A DNA stretch of 64,000 nucleotides from Microvirga sp. (GCF_014699075.1 NZ_JACXAB010000005.1:248001-312000); one strand, 5' to 3'; numbered from the stretch's first letter, positions 27,116-36,574 are shown. A program made the numbers and translations. Notes: generated by a model from the sequence alone, not told the origin.

Positions 27116-27718
27116 ATGGCCAAGGTTCTGGTTCTGTATTATTCGTCCTGGGGGCACATCGAGCAGATGGCCTATGCGGCCGCTGAGGGCGCTCGCGAGG
27201 CCGGTGCCGAAGTCGTGGTGAAGCGCGTGCCGGAGCTCGTGCCGGCCGAGATCGCTCAGGCCGCTCACTACAAGACCGATCAGAAGGCTCCCATCGCCAC
27301 CGTCGAGGAACTGCCGGAATACGACGCCATCATCTTCGGCACGCCGACTCGCTACGGCACCATGACGGCCCAGATGAAGAACTTCCTCGACCAGACCGGC
27401 GGTCTCTGGGCGCAGGGCAAGCTCATCGGCAAAGTCGGCTCGGTGTTCACCTCCGCCGCCACCCAGCACGGCGGCCAGGAGGCCACCATCCTCACCACGC
27501 TGCCGGTGCTCCTGCATCACGGCATGGTGGTTGTGGGCCTTCCCTATTCGTTCCAGGGCCAGATGGGCGTCGACCAGATCCGCGGCGGCTCGCCTTACGG
27601 TGCCTCCACGACCGCCGGCGGCGACGGTTCACGCCAGCCGACCGAGGTCGATCTCGACGGCGCCCGCTTCCAGGGCAAGCACGTGGCGCAGATCGCCGCG
27701 AAGTTGGCGGCGAAGTAA
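27116..27718 (+). CDS. wrbA: NAD(P)H:quinone oxidoreductase WrbA
   Basis: Flavodoxin-like FMN protein that reduces quinones by two electrons, limiting oxidative stress. 200 residues from ATG 27116 ([14 protein letters not shown]). The FMN phosphate loop [21 protein letters not shown] and the long-insert signature [14 protein letters not shown] are diagnostic. An AATTGGAG ribosome binding site precedes the start; the upstream in-frame extension is not conserved. Confidence 0.95.
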   Translation: MAKVLVLYYSSWGHIEQMAYAAAEGAREAGAEVVVKRVPELVPAEIAQAAHYKTDQKAPIATVEELPEYDAIIFGTPTRYGTMTAQMKNFLDQTGGLWAQGKLIGKVGSVFTSAATQHGGQEATILTTLPVLLHHGMVVVGLPYSFQGQMGVDQIRGGSPYGASTTAGGDGSRQPTEVDLDGARFQGKHVAQIAAKLAAK

Positions 27719-27728
27719 GCGCCTCTTA

Positions 27729-27810
27729 CGTCATGGCCGGGCTTGTCCCGGCCATCTCAATGCTGTGAGGCTCGACGGATCGAGATCACCGGCACAGGGC
27801 CGGTGATGAC
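27729..27810. repeat. Two palindromes between wrbA and the Sua5 gene
   Basis: ATGGCCGGG / CCCGGCCAT at 27733-27755 followed by atcaccggc / gccggtgat at 27785-27807. They lie between two convergent genes and repeat families seen at 4036 and 9939. Confidence 0.8.
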
Positions 27811-27837
27811 ACGATGTGGTTCGATTATTCGGAGCAG

Positions 27838-28809
27838 TCACCGCTCCGCCGCGGCGCGCCTCAGGCGGTCGTTGATGGCCTCGCCAAGCCCCGTCTCGGG
27901 GATCGGGCTCACGGCAATGGTCGCGGCTCCCGAGGCGTCGAGCTGCCTGAGATAGGAAAACAGATGAGCGGCGGCCTCCACGAGGTCGCCGTTTTTGCTG
28001 AGGTTCAGGGTGATGCGCGCTGCATCCGCGCCCTTTGGAGCCTCAGGTCCGAACAGCAGGACGGCTTCATCCGCCCCGACGCTCGCCGCATTCAGGTGCA
28101 CCCGTGCGCGGGGTGCATAATGGGAGGCGAGCATGCCGGGAGCCAGCGGGCTCTTGCCGCCTTCCGGTCCGGCTTCAAGCTTCATGCCGATCAGCGCCTC
28201 GATGGCCTCACGGGCAATGCCGCCTGGGCGCAGCAGGCGCGGCGCACCACCGAGGCAGGCCACGATGGTCGATTCCACGCCCACCTGGGACGATCCACCG
28301 TCGAGCACGGCATCGATGCGCCCATCGAGATCGCCCAGCACGTGATCCGCATCGGTGGGGCTCACGCGCCCCGAGCGATTGGCGGAAGGCGCGGCCACCG
28401 GGCGGCCGGTCTTCTGCAGCAGCGCATGGGCGAGGGGATGGGCCGGCACGCGCAGGCCCACGCTGTCGAGACCGGCGCGGGCGAGGTCGGAAATGGTGCA
28501 GGTGGGCGCCACCGGCACCACGAGGGTGAGCGGACCGGGCCAGAAGGCCTCCGCCAGGCGTCGGGCCGTCTCGTCGAACACGCCTTGGACACGGGCGGAG
28601 CCAAAGCTGTCCAGATGGGAGATCAGCGGGTTGAAGCTCGGGCGCTCCTTGGCGGCATAGATACCGGCAACGGCTTGCGCATCCGTGGCATCGGCCCCGA
28701 GGCCATAGACGGTCTCGGTCGGGAAAGCCACGAGGCCGCCGCCCCGCAGAACCTCCGCCGCGTGGGCAAGGCCGGCTTCATCGGACGTCAGACGCTCCGT
28801 TTGGCGCAT
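27838..28809 (-). CDS. L-threonylcarbamoyladenylate synthase (Sua5)
   Basis: Makes threonylcarbamoyl-AMP from threonine, bicarbonate and ATP, the precursor for t6A37 in tRNAs reading ANN codons. The YrdC domain (GGGLVAFPTETVYGLGADA, KxR-type KERPSFNPL, SANRSG) is followed by the Sua5 C-terminal domain with SPLAPGMLASHYAPRAR, so this is the long two-domain form (323 residues). ATG at 28809 (MRQTERLTSDEA) fits the family; the frame is open to 28935. Confidence 0.93.
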   Translation of the reverse strand: MRQTERLTSDEAGLAHAAEVLRGGGLVAFPTETVYGLGADATDAQAVAGIYAAKERPSFNPLISHLDSFGSARVQGVFDETARRLAEAFWPGPLTLVVPVAPTCTISDLARAGLDSVGLRVPAHPLAHALLQKTGRPVAAPSANRSGRVSPTDADHVLGDLDGRIDAVLDGGSSQVGVESTIVACLGGAPRLLRPGGIAREAIEALIGMKLEAGPEGGKSPLAPGMLASHYAPRARVHLNAASVGADEAVLLFGPEAPKGADAARITLNLSKNGDLVEAAAHLFSYLRQLDASGAATIAVSPIPETGLGEAINDRLRRAAAER

Positions 28810-28933
28810 TGACCCAAGATCGTTCACGTCTAAACTATCCCTTGCCCGTGGGGAAAATCCCTTGCCGGGCGGGTTTAACGGCGCGAGAACACGCGTCAAC
28901 ATGAAAAGCCCGAAGCTGTGAGAGGAACCGCCC

Positions 28934-30712
28934 ATGACCTACCGTGCGCCTGTCCCCGATATCGTCTTTACCATGCGGCATGTGGCGGGCCTCGACCGTG
29001 CCGTGGCGGACGGCCTCTATGGCGACCTTTCGACCGATCTGGCCGCGACGATCTTGGAGGAGGCGGGCCGCTTCGCCAATGACGTCATCGCGCCCCTGAA
29101 CCGTGAAGGCGACAAGCACGGCGTGATCCTCAAGGACGGTGCCGTGACCACGGCTCCCGGCTGGAAAGAAGCCTACAAGGCGTGGTCGGAAGCCGGTTGG
29201 AATGCGCTTCCAGGTCCGCTGGAATATGGCGGGCAGGGGCTGCCAACGCTCCTCAACTCGGCCTGCGTCGAGATGTGGAACGCCGCCTCCATGGCCTTCG
29301 GCATTGGTCCCGTGCTCACCATGGGGGCCATCGAGGCGCTGGTTCAGCATGGCTCCGACGATCTGAGGAGCCGCTATCTCGAAAAGCTCGTCTCCGGCGA
29401 GTGGACCGCCACCATGAACCTTACGGAGCCGCACGCGGGCTCCGATCTCGCGGCCCTGCGCTCCCGCGCCGAGCCGGCAGGTGACGGCACCTACAGGGTC
29501 ACGGGCCAGAAGATCTTCATCACCTACGGCGAGCACGACCTCACCGACAACATCATCCATCTGGTGCTCGCGCGCCTGCCCGATGCGCCCGCCGGCACCC
29601 GCGGCATCTCGCTGTTCCTCGTGCCGAAATTTCTGCCGGACGGCACGCGCAACGACGTGCGCTGCCATTCCATCGAGCACAAGCTCGGCATCCACGCCTC
29701 GCCCACCTGCACCATGATCTTCGGCGACAATGGCGGTGCCGTCGGCTGGCTCGTCGGGGAAGAAAATCGCGGCCTCAACTGCATGTTCACGATGATGAAC
29801 AACGCCCGCCTTGCTGTGGGCCTGCAGGGTGTGGCCATTGCCGAGCGCGCCTACCAGCAGGCGCTCGGCTATGCCAATGAGCGCAGGCAGGGCCGGGCCA
29901 TCGGGGCGGTTGAGGGCATGAGCCCGATTGCCGTGCATCCGGACGTGCAGCGCAACCTGCTCACCATGAAGGCGCTGACAGCCGCAGCGCGCGCGATCTG
30001 CTACATGACTGCGGAGGCCATCGACCGCGCCCATCTTGAAGAAGATCCCGCGCGCAGGAAGAAGGCGCATGAGCGCGCCTCCCTCCTGACGCCGGTGGCA
30101 AAGGCCTTCTCGACAGATATCGGCATGGAGGTGGCGTCCATGGGCGTGCAGGTCCATGGCGGCATGGGCTTCATCGAGGAGACCGGCGCGGCGCAGCACT
30201 TCCGCGATGCACGCATTGCGCCGATCTACGAGGGCACCAACGGCATCCAGGCCATCGACCTCGTTACCCGCAAGCTGCCGCTCTCCGGCGGTGAGACGGT
30301 GCGGACGCAGATCGCCGCCATGCGCGCCACGGTCGCGCGCCTGCTGAAAGAGAATACGCCGGCTTTCGGCATGACTGCGCCGCGCCTGCGCGATGCCATC
30401 GAGAGCCTGGACCGGGCCACGAGCCATCTGCTGCAGTCGCTTTCCTCCAATGCCCAGGGCGAGGCGCTTGCCGGTGCAACGCCTTATTTGAGGCTCTTCG
30501 CCCTTGCGCAGGGCGGTGCGGCTCTCGCCGAGATGGCGCTGGCGGCGAACGTGCAAGCCTCTGCAGGTGACACAGATCCGGCGCATGCCGGCCGCATCGC
30601 GCTCTGCCGCTTCTTTGCCGAAAATATCGCCGTCGGTGCGAAGGGGCTTGAGGAAACGGTGATGAGCGGTGCAGGCTTCCTGCAGGACGCAACCCTGGCA
30701 CTCGCGAGCTGA
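28934..30712 (+). CDS. Acyl-CoA dehydrogenase, DmdC-like long form
   Basis: 592 residues, the size of the long acyl-CoA dehydrogenases that include 3-methylmercaptopropionyl-CoA dehydrogenase (DmdC). FAD and substrate blocks MNLTEPHAGSDL, HKLGIHASPTC and the catalytic-base region IAPIYEGTNGIQAIDLV are intact, and an extra C-terminal helical domain follows. Electrons go to ETF and the ETF-QO seen at the window start. The substrate cannot be fixed from sequence; DmdC-like proteins are widespread outside DMSP metabolism. Overlaps nothing; the SDR gene starts 4 bases after its stop. Confidence 0.9.
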   Translation: MTYRAPVPDIVFTMRHVAGLDRAVADGLYGDLSTDLAATILEEAGRFANDVIAPLNREGDKHGVILKDGAVTTAPGWKEAYKAWSEAGWNALPGPLEYGGQGLPTLLNSACVEMWNAASMAFGIGPVLTMGAIEALVQHGSDDLRSRYLEKLVSGEWTATMNLTEPHAGSDLAALRSRAEPAGDGTYRVTGQKIFITYGEHDLTDNIIHLVLARLPDAPAGTRGISLFLVPKFLPDGTRNDVRCHSIEHKLGIHASPTCTMIFGDNGGAVGWLVGEENRGLNCMFTMMNNARLAVGLQGVAIAERAYQQALGYANERRQGRAIGAVEGMSPIAVHPDVQRNLLTMKALTAAARAICYMTAEAIDRAHLEEDPARRKKAHERASLLTPVAKAFSTDIGMEVASMGVQVHGGMGFIEETGAAQHFRDARIAPIYEGTNGIQAIDLVTRKLPLSGGETVRTQIAAMRATVARLLKENTPAFGMTAPRLRDAIESLDRATSHLLQSLSSNAQGEALAGATPYLRLFALAQGGAALAEMALAANVQASAGDTDPAHAGRIALCRFFAENIAVGAKGLEETVMSGAGFLQDATLALAS

Positions 30713-30716
30713 TCCC

Positions 30717-31568
30717 ATGAGCCTCAATGGAAAAACCCTCCTCATCACCGGCGCCTCGCGGGGCATCGGGCTTGCCATCGGCCTGCGGGCGGCAAGGGAC
30801 GGCGCGAACGTGGTCATCGCGGCGAAGACCGCCGAGCCGCATCCCAAGCTGCCCGGCACGATCTACACGGCCGCCGAGGAAATCGAGAAGGCCGGCGGCA
30901 AGGCGCTGCCGCTGGTGGTCGACGTGCGTGACGAGGAGGCGGTGAAGGGCGCGATCGCAAAGACGGTCGAGACCTTCGGCGGCCTCGACGTGGTGGTCAA
31001 CAATGCAAGCGCCATCAGCCTCACGCCGACCTCCATCACCGATATGAAACGCTTCGATCTGATGCACCAGATCAACACGCGCGGCACCTTCATGGTGTCG
31101 AAATACGCCATTCCGCATCTGGAGAAGGCCGAGAACCCGCACATCCTCATGCTCTCGCCGCCGCTGGACATGAACGAGAAGTGGTTTGCGCCGCATGTGG
31201 CGTATTCGCTCGCGAAATACGGCATGAGCATCTGCGTGCTGGGACTGGCCGGCGAGCTGCGGCCCAAGGGTATTGCGGTCAATGCTCTCTGGCCCCGTAC
31301 GACCATTGCCACCAGCGCCGTCAAGAACCTGCTCGGCGGGGATGAGATCGTGCAGGCGAGCCGCACGCCGGAGATTCTCGCCGATGCGGCCTACGCTGTC
31401 TTCCAGAAGCCCTCGAAAAGTTTTTCGGGCCACTTCCTCATCGACGATGTCTTCTTGTCAGGTGAGGGCGTGAAGGATTTCGAGAAATACCGCGTGGATC
31501 CATCGAAACCGTTGATGCCGGACTTCTTTGTGCCGGATGACACGCCACCCCTCTCGCAGTTGGCATGA
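30717..31568 (+). CDS. SDR-family oxidoreductase (HSDL2-like)
   Basis: Short-chain dehydrogenase: cofactor motif TGASRGIG at 10-17, NNAS block, and active-site Tyr-Lys in YSLAKYG. The opening MSLNGKTLLITGASRG and the extended KTAEPHPKLPGTIYTAAEEI match the hydroxysteroid dehydrogenase-like 2 group. 283 residues. It starts 4 bases after the acyl-CoA dehydrogenase stop, so both are co-transcribed and probably act in one fatty-acyl or related catabolic route. Confidence 0.88.
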   Translation: MSLNGKTLLITGASRGIGLAIGLRAARDGANVVIAAKTAEPHPKLPGTIYTAAEEIEKAGGKALPLVVDVRDEEAVKGAIAKTVETFGGLDVVVNNASAISLTPTSITDMKRFDLMHQINTRGTFMVSKYAIPHLEKAENPHILMLSPPLDMNEKWFAPHVAYSLAKYGMSICVLGLAGELRPKGIAVNALWPRTTIATSAVKNLLGGDEIVQASRTPEILADAAYAVFQKPSKSFSGHFLIDDVFLSGEGVKDFEKYRVDPSKPLMPDFFVPDDTPPLSQLA

Positions 31569-31607
31569 GAGTCGGGTTAGAACATACCCGCTGATACGGA
31601 GACGGGT

Positions 31608-32603
31608 ATGATTTTGATCCACAGGCCAGCGCAGACGATGGGACCGGCCGGTCAGTCCCTCGACCGTTACGTCCTGCCGCCGGGAACGCCCATTCCCGAC
31701 GATGCCCTGTGGATCGACCTGATCGAGCCGACCCGGGAGGAGGACAAGCTCGTCGAGGCCCATCTCAGCATCGAGATCCCGACCCGCGAGGAGATGGCCG
31801 ATATCGAGCCGTCCGAGATCCTCTATCACGAGAACAACGCGCGCTACATGACGGCGCGCGTCCTGTGCAGTTCGGAGACCGATGCGCCGAAGCTCATCGA
31901 CGTGTCGTTCATCCTCACCGAGCGGGCGCTTGTGACCGTGCGCTATGGGGAGCCGCGCTCCTTCAGCATGTTCATGGCCCGCGCAGGAAAGCCCGGCGGG
32001 TGCCGCCACCAGCCGGAGGCCGTGCTCGATGGTCTCATCGAGACCATCATCGATCGCGCGGCCGAGATCCTCGGCACGGTCGGCTCGCGCATCGACCGCC
32101 TCTCGCAGGCAATCTTCGAGAACGAGCGGCAGGGCGCCAAGCGCGCTGCATCCTACCGCGCGGCGCTGAAGTCCATCGGCCGCAAGGGCGACATCATCTC
32201 CAACGTGCGCGAGAGCATGGTCTCGGTGGAGCGCATGCTGCTGTTCTTGTCTGCCAGCATGCCGCGGCCGCAGAAGACCTCGGGCTATCAGTCCGAATGG
32301 CGCACGGCCCTGCGCGACGTGCAGTCCATCGAGGAGCACGCCACGTTCCTGTCCAACAAGATCCAGTTCCTGCTCGATGCAACGCTGGGCCTCGTCACCA
32401 TCGAGCAGAACGACATCATCAAGATCTTCTCGGTCATGTCGGTGATCTTCCTGCCGCCGACCCTTGTGTCATCGCTCTACGGCATGAACTTCAAGGTGAT
32501 GCCCGAGCTTGAATGGGACTTCGGCTATGCCTGGGCCATCACCCTCATGATCCTCGCAGCCGCGCTGCCCTATCTCTATTTCCGCTGGAAGCGGTGGCTT
32601 TGA
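31608..32603 (+). CDS. CorA-family divalent cation transporter
   Basis: 331 residues with a large cytoplasmic N-terminal domain, a long helix and two C-terminal membrane helices. The pore signature YGMNFKVMPEL follows the first helix (SVIFLPPTLVSSLYGMN), as in CorA, and the protein ends with a basic KRWL tail. Transports Mg2+ (or Co2+/Ni2+/Zn2+ in some members). Preceded by a short 39-base gap after the SDR gene. Confidence 0.92.
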   Translation: MILIHRPAQTMGPAGQSLDRYVLPPGTPIPDDALWIDLIEPTREEDKLVEAHLSIEIPTREEMADIEPSEILYHENNARYMTARVLCSSETDAPKLIDVSFILTERALVTVRYGEPRSFSMFMARAGKPGGCRHQPEAVLDGLIETIIDRAAEILGTVGSRIDRLSQAIFENERQGAKRAASYRAALKSIGRKGDIISNVRESMVSVERMLLFLSASMPRPQKTSGYQSEWRTALRDVQSIEEHATFLSNKIQFLLDATLGLVTIEQNDIIKIFSVMSVIFLPPTLVSSLYGMNFKVMPELEWDFGYAWAITLMILAAALPYLYFRWKRWL

Positions 32604-32682
32604 TATACGGGCTGTCCGGGCTCGGCTCGTTCGAGCCGCCCCGGAATGAGGTGGCGGGTAAACGCCGCGAGAGGAGGATATC

Positions 32683-33432
32683 ATGTGCGGGCGCTATGCG
32701 ATCACGCTCCCACCCGAAACCTACCGGGAGTTCTACGGCTATTCGGAACAGCCGAACTTTCCTCCGCGCTACAACGTGGCGCCCATCCAGCCTGTGCCCA
32801 TCGTGCTGGAGGATCGCGGCGAGCGGCATTTCATGCTGGTGCGCTGGGGCTTCCTGCCCTCCTGGGTGAAGGACCCGAAGGACTTTCCGCTGGTCATCAA
32901 CGCCCGTGGCGAAACGCTAGAGACGAAGCCGACCTTCAGGAATGCCCTGAAGCGCCGACGCTGCATCTTCCTCACGGACGGCTTCTATGAATGGCGGCGG
33001 GAGGGGAAAGAGAAGACGCCGTTCCTGATCCGCCCGCGCGACCGCAGTCCGATGCCGCTCGCAGGCCTGTGGGAGACCTACAGCAGCCCTGACGGCGGCG
33101 AGATCGACACCGCCGCCATCGTCACCACGGATGCCAACGGCACATTGTCCGCCGTGCATGACCGCATGCCGGTGATCCTTTCGCCCGATGACATCGGAGC
33201 CTGGCTCGATGTGCGCGACGAGCGCGCCGACGTGATGCGCCTGGTGCGGCCGTGTCCGGACGATTGGCTCGACATGGTGCCGGTCTCGAGCCGCGTGAAC
33301 AAGGTCGAGAACGATGATCCGGGTCTGTTGGAGGCTCTGTCCAAGCCGGAGCCTGCGCCTGTGGCGGAGAAGAAGCCGAAGGCGAAGAAGCCGCTCTCCA
33401 GCGACGAGGACGAGCAGGGGAGCTTATTCTGA
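32683..33432 (+). CDS. YedK/HMCES-family abasic-site crosslinking protein
   Basis: SOS response-associated peptidase family; the N-terminal Cys2 forms a protective covalent link to abasic sites in single-stranded DNA. MCGRYAI at 1-7, INARGET, DGFYEW and AVHDRMPVIL are all present, giving Cys2, Asn, Glu and His active-site residues. 249 residues, slightly long because of a Lys/Pro-rich C-terminal tail (AEKKPKAKKPLSSDEDEQG). Role: protection of DNA at replication forks. Confidence 0.93.
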   Translation: MCGRYAITLPPETYREFYGYSEQPNFPPRYNVAPIQPVPIVLEDRGERHFMLVRWGFLPSWVKDPKDFPLVINARGETLETKPTFRNALKRRRCIFLTDGFYEWRREGKEKTPFLIRPRDRSPMPLAGLWETYSSPDGGEIDTAAIVTTDANGTLSAVHDRMPVILSPDDIGAWLDVRDERADVMRLVRPCPDDWLDMVPVSSRVNKVENDDPGLLEALSKPEPAPVAEKKPKAKKPLSSDEDEQGSLF

Positions 33433-33442
33433 CTTCCAGTGC

Positions 33443-33668
33443 GGTCATCCCGGACGGTGCAGCCGATCCGGGATCGCGTGCAGAATAGGACACTGTCATT
33501 CCGGGGCGGCCATGGGCCGAGCCCGGAATCCATAACCACGACTTGAGACCAGTTCGGCGCCGTCAGCGGTTATGGATTCCCGCCTGCGCGGGAATGACAA
33601 CGTTGAGGATCAATCGCGATGTCCTGCACCCGATCCCGGATCTCCGCTCCGCTCCGTCCGGGATGACG
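33443..33668. repeat. Compound repeat block between HMCES and rlmD genes
   Basis: Three units in a row: gtcatcccggacggtgcagccgatccgggatc (33445-33476), a long hairpin type with arms cactgtcattccgggg...cccggaatccataa and gcggttatggattcc...gggaatgaca (33491-33599), and gatcccggatctccgc...gtccgggatgacg (33633-33667). The middle type recurs at 52128 and 63844. Confidence 0.8.
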
Positions 33669-33677
33669 CTGATCGAC

Positions 33678-34928
33678 TTACCGCCGCTTCTTCGCCACCT
33701 CTTTTCGCAGAATGCCGACGACTTCCAGGTGCGGCGAGTGCTTGAACTGGTCGACGGGAGTCACGCGCTCCAAGCGGTATCCGCCGGCCATCAGGATGGC
33801 TGCGTCGCGGGCGAAGGTGGCGGGGTCGCAGGAGACGCTCACCACGAGCGGCACTTTCGATACGGCGATCTGCTTCACCTGTGCCTCCGCGCCCGCGCGC
33901 GGCGGATCGAGCACCACCGCGTCGAAGGCATTCAGTTCCGGCGTGAGCAGCGGACGGCGGAAGAGATCGCGGGCCTCCGTCGAGATCCGCCGAAGGCCCG
34001 GCGTGGCGCGGAACGCCTTGTCGAGGGCCGCCATCGATCCCTTGTCGAACTCGACCGCATGGACCTCCGCCTTTTGCGCGAGGCGCAGGGAGAAGGGACC
34101 GGATCCGGCGAAAAGATCGGCCACGCGCTTGGCCTTCGCGCAGGCTTCCGTCACCAGTCCGGCAAGCACCTCCTCGCCGAGACGCGTCGCCTGCAGGAAC
34201 GAGCCCGCAGGCGGAACCACGGAGGCGCGGCCCATGAGGATCGCAGGCGGACGGCGCTCCACGACCACGTCACCGTGAATCGACAACCGCGAGAGATCGA
34301 GCCGGCCCGCAAGGTCGATGAGACTCAGGCGTTCCGCATCCTTCATGGGGCCATGCCCGCGCACGTCCACATCGAAGCCGGTCTGCGTCTGCGTGATCTG
34401 GATATCGAGCGGCTTGCGTGGACCCTTCAGGTGCTCGCCGATGGCACGGGCGATTTTCGGCGCCTCGTCCTTCAAACCTGGCTCCGTAATCGGACAGAAT
34501 GCGATCTCAATGATCTGGTGGCTGCGTGGCGCCATGTAGCCCACATGCATGGCGCGGTCGGGAAAGCGCACGTGCAGCGTCACGCGGCGACGGCCCTCGC
34601 CATGGGCGTCGATGAGCGGCGCGATGGGCGTCTCGATCCGCGCCTGGTTTAAGGTGTGGGCGAGGATCTCCTGCTTCCAGTTCTGATAGAAGCCGTGCCT
34701 CATGTGCTGCGTGGCGCAGCCGCCGCAGGCGTCGAAATAGGGGCAGAACGGCGTCTCGCGCTCGGGCGAGGGAACATCGACGCTGACAAGCCGCGCATGC
34801 GATCCGTCGCGCTCGACCGTGACGGTCTCGCCGGGCAGCACCTTCGGCACGAAGACGGAATCGGAGGCGCTCTCGGCAATGCCGTCGGCTTTCGCGCCGA
34901 GGCGTCTGATGATGACCTGTTCAGCCAA
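33678..34928 (-). CDS. RlmD/RumA-type RNA m5U methyltransferase
   Basis: TRAM-domain class I methyltransferase that forms 5-methyluridine in 23S rRNA (family RlmD/RlmCD) or tRNA. Cysteine cluster CPYFDACGGC for a 4Fe-4S cofactor, SAM motif VADLFAGSGPFSLRLA, and catalytic cysteine in VSVSCDPATFARD. The TTG at 34928 (MAEQVIIRRLGAKADG) overlaps the tlyA stop by 8 bases and gives 416 residues; the longer frame to 35021 lies inside tlyA. Confidence 0.9.
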   Translation of the reverse strand: MAEQVIIRRLGAKADGIAESASDSVFVPKVLPGETVTVERDGSHARLVSVDVPSPERETPFCPYFDACGGCATQHMRHGFYQNWKQEILAHTLNQARIETPIAPLIDAHGEGRRRVTLHVRFPDRAMHVGYMAPRSHQIIEIAFCPITEPGLKDEAPKIARAIGEHLKGPRKPLDIQITQTQTGFDVDVRGHGPMKDAERLSLIDLAGRLDLSRLSIHGDVVVERRPPAILMGRASVVPPAGSFLQATRLGEEVLAGLVTEACAKAKRVADLFAGSGPFSLRLAQKAEVHAVEFDKGSMAALDKAFRATPGLRRISTEARDLFRRPLLTPELNAFDAVVLDPPRAGAEAQVKQIAVSKVPLVVSVSCDPATFARDAAILMAGGYRLERVTPVDQFKHSPHLEVVGILRKEVAKKRR

Positions 34929-35649
34929 TACGGGCTCCCAACAAAAATTCGCGATTTCCATCCCCGCCCGCGATGGGTGAGGGGATAAGCCCCATAACCT
35001 CGAAGCCGAGGGAAGCCACAAAAGCTCTCATATCCTCGCACACGGCGCGATGCACGGCTTCATCGCGCACGATTCCCTTCTTGACGTGATCACGCCCTGC
35101 TTCGAATTGCGGTTTCACGAGAACGGCGAGTTCCGCTTGGCGGTTCAGCAGGGCGACAGCGGCCGGCAGAACGAGCTTGAGCGAAATGAAGCTCACATCC
35201 GAAACGAGAAGATCCGCCCGTTGTGGGATTAGATCTGCATTCAGCGCGCGGGCATCCGTCCCTTCGAGGTTGGTCACGCGCGCATGGCCGGCGACGGAGG
35301 GGTGCAACTGGCCGTGTCCCACATCCACCGCATACACATGCGCTGCCCCTCGGTTGGTCAGCACCTCCGTGAAACCTCCGGTGGAGGCTCCGATGTCGAG
35401 ACAGACTTTGTCCTTCGGGTCGATCTGGAACACGTCGAGGGCGGCTGCCAGCTTCACGCCGCCGCGGGAGACGTAAGGGTGCGGCTGCTCGGCCGTGATC
35501 ACCGCCTCCTCCGTCACCAAATCGGACGCCTTGCGGACCACGGCGCCGTTCACGGTCACGAGGCCGGCGGCGATCGCCTCCTGGGCCCGGGCGCGGCTTG
35601 CAAAGAATCCGCGCTCAAGGAGAGCCACATCGGCACGCTTGCGGGTCAT
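34921..35649 (-). CDS. tlyA: TlyA-family rRNA 2'-O-methyltransferase
   Basis: N-terminal S4 RNA-binding domain (KRADVALLERGFFASRARAQEAI) followed by an FtsJ-like methyltransferase with SAM motif CLDIGASTGGFTEVL. TlyA 2'-O-methylates cytidines in 16S and/or 23S rRNA, which affects capreomycin sensitivity in other bacteria. 242 residues from ATG 35649 (MTRKRADVALL). In many alphaproteobacteria it directly follows dxs; here a superoxide dismutase gene separates them. Confidence 0.92.
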   Translation of the reverse strand: MTRKRADVALLERGFFASRARAQEAIAAGLVTVNGAVVRKASDLVTEEAVITAEQPHPYVSRGGVKLAAALDVFQIDPKDKVCLDIGASTGGFTEVLTNRGAAHVYAVDVGHGQLHPSVAGHARVTNLEGTDARALNADLIPQRADLLVSDVSFISLKLVLPAAVALLNRQAELAVLVKPQFEAGRDHVKKGIVRDEAVHRAVCEDMRAFVASLGFEVMGLIPSPIAGGDGNREFLLGARIG

Positions 35650-35755
35650 CGAGGTCTCACATCCATGTGCGTTCACGATCCTTTCATGGCCAGGAACCAG
35701 GCCCGGCCCTAGATCATCTTCCGTTCACAAGTCTCTCATAGCCAATGGAGATCCC

Positions 35756-36469
35756 ATGATCAGCCGTCGCCATCTTCTGACAGGCGCTACCCTGCTTGCT
35801 GCCAGCGCTGCCATTCCCCGCGCCTGGGCGCAAGCCCCATCGGGTCCCTTCAAGCTCGATCCCTTGCCCTATGCGCCCGCCAAGAACGAGCCGCATATCG
35901 ACGCGCAGACCATGGAGCTTCACCATGGCAAGCACCATGCAGCCTATGTGACCAACCTCAACACGGCACTTGCCCAGAATGCCGAGGCGGCCAAGATGCC
36001 GCTGCACGAGATGCTGGCGAAGATCGGCGAACTGCCGGAATCGATCCGCACGGCGGTACGCAACAACGGCGGCGGCCACGCCAACCACACCATGTTCTGG
36101 CAGATCATGGGCGGCCAGGGCGGCGAGCCCTCGGGCGAGCTCAAGAGGGCCATCGACCGCGATCTCGGCGGCTTTGCGAAGTTCCAGGAGGATTTCAATG
36201 CAGCCGGCACGCGGCAGTTCGGATCCGGCTGGGTCTTCGTGACCGTCGCCCGCGACGGCAAGCTCGGCCTCGTGACCAAGCCCAACCAGGACACGCCCCT
36301 CATGGACGGGCAGCGGGTTCTCATGGGCAACGACGTGTGGGAGCACGCCTATTACCTCAAATACCAGAACCGCCGGCCGGACTACCTGAAGGCATGGTGG
36401 AACGTGCTCGACTGGAACCGGATCGGCGAGCGCTACGCGGCGGCGAAGGCCGGTACGCTGACGATTTAA
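35756..36469 (+). CDS. Exported Fe/Mn superoxide dismutase
   Basis: 237 residues. Twin-arginine signal (SRR at 3-5, hydrophobic stretch, cleavage near AWAQA) then a full Fe/Mn SOD: ligands His56 (ELHHGKHH), His111 (HANHTMFW), Asp193 and His197 (DVWEHAYYL). Metal choice is not certain from these residues. Export would place it in the periplasm against extracellular superoxide, unlike the usual cytosolic SodB. It lies on the opposite strand to tlyA and dxs and so looks inserted into that cluster. ATG at 35756 is preceded by AATGGAGATCCC. Confidence 0.92.
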   Translation: MISRRHLLTGATLLAASAAIPRAWAQAPSGPFKLDPLPYAPAKNEPHIDAQTMELHHGKHHAAYVTNLNTALAQNAEAAKMPLHEMLAKIGELPESIRTAVRNNGGGHANHTMFWQIMGGQGGEPSGELKRAIDRDLGGFAKFQEDFNAAGTRQFGSGWVFVTVARDGKLGLVTKPNQDTPLMDGQRVLMGNDVWEHAYYLKYQNRRPDYLKAWWNVLDWNRIGERYAAAKAGTLTI

Positions 36470-36476
36470 ACAGCCG

Positions 36477-36556
36477 TCATGGCCGGGCTTGTCCCGGCCA
36501 TCCACGTCTTTGAGCGATTTTAAGACGTGGATCCCCGGAAAAAGTCCGGGGATGAC
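36477..36556. repeat. Composite palindromic repeat, inverted copy of 5145-5226
   Basis: ATGGCCGGG / CCCGGCCAT (36479-36501), a linker with its own dyad CCACGTCTT...AAGACGTGG, then tccccgga...tccggggatgacg. Read on the minus strand it matches the 5145-5226 composite, including the linker. It lies between convergent sod and dxs. Confidence 0.8.
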
Positions 36557-36574
36557 GATGGTGCGAGAAATACC

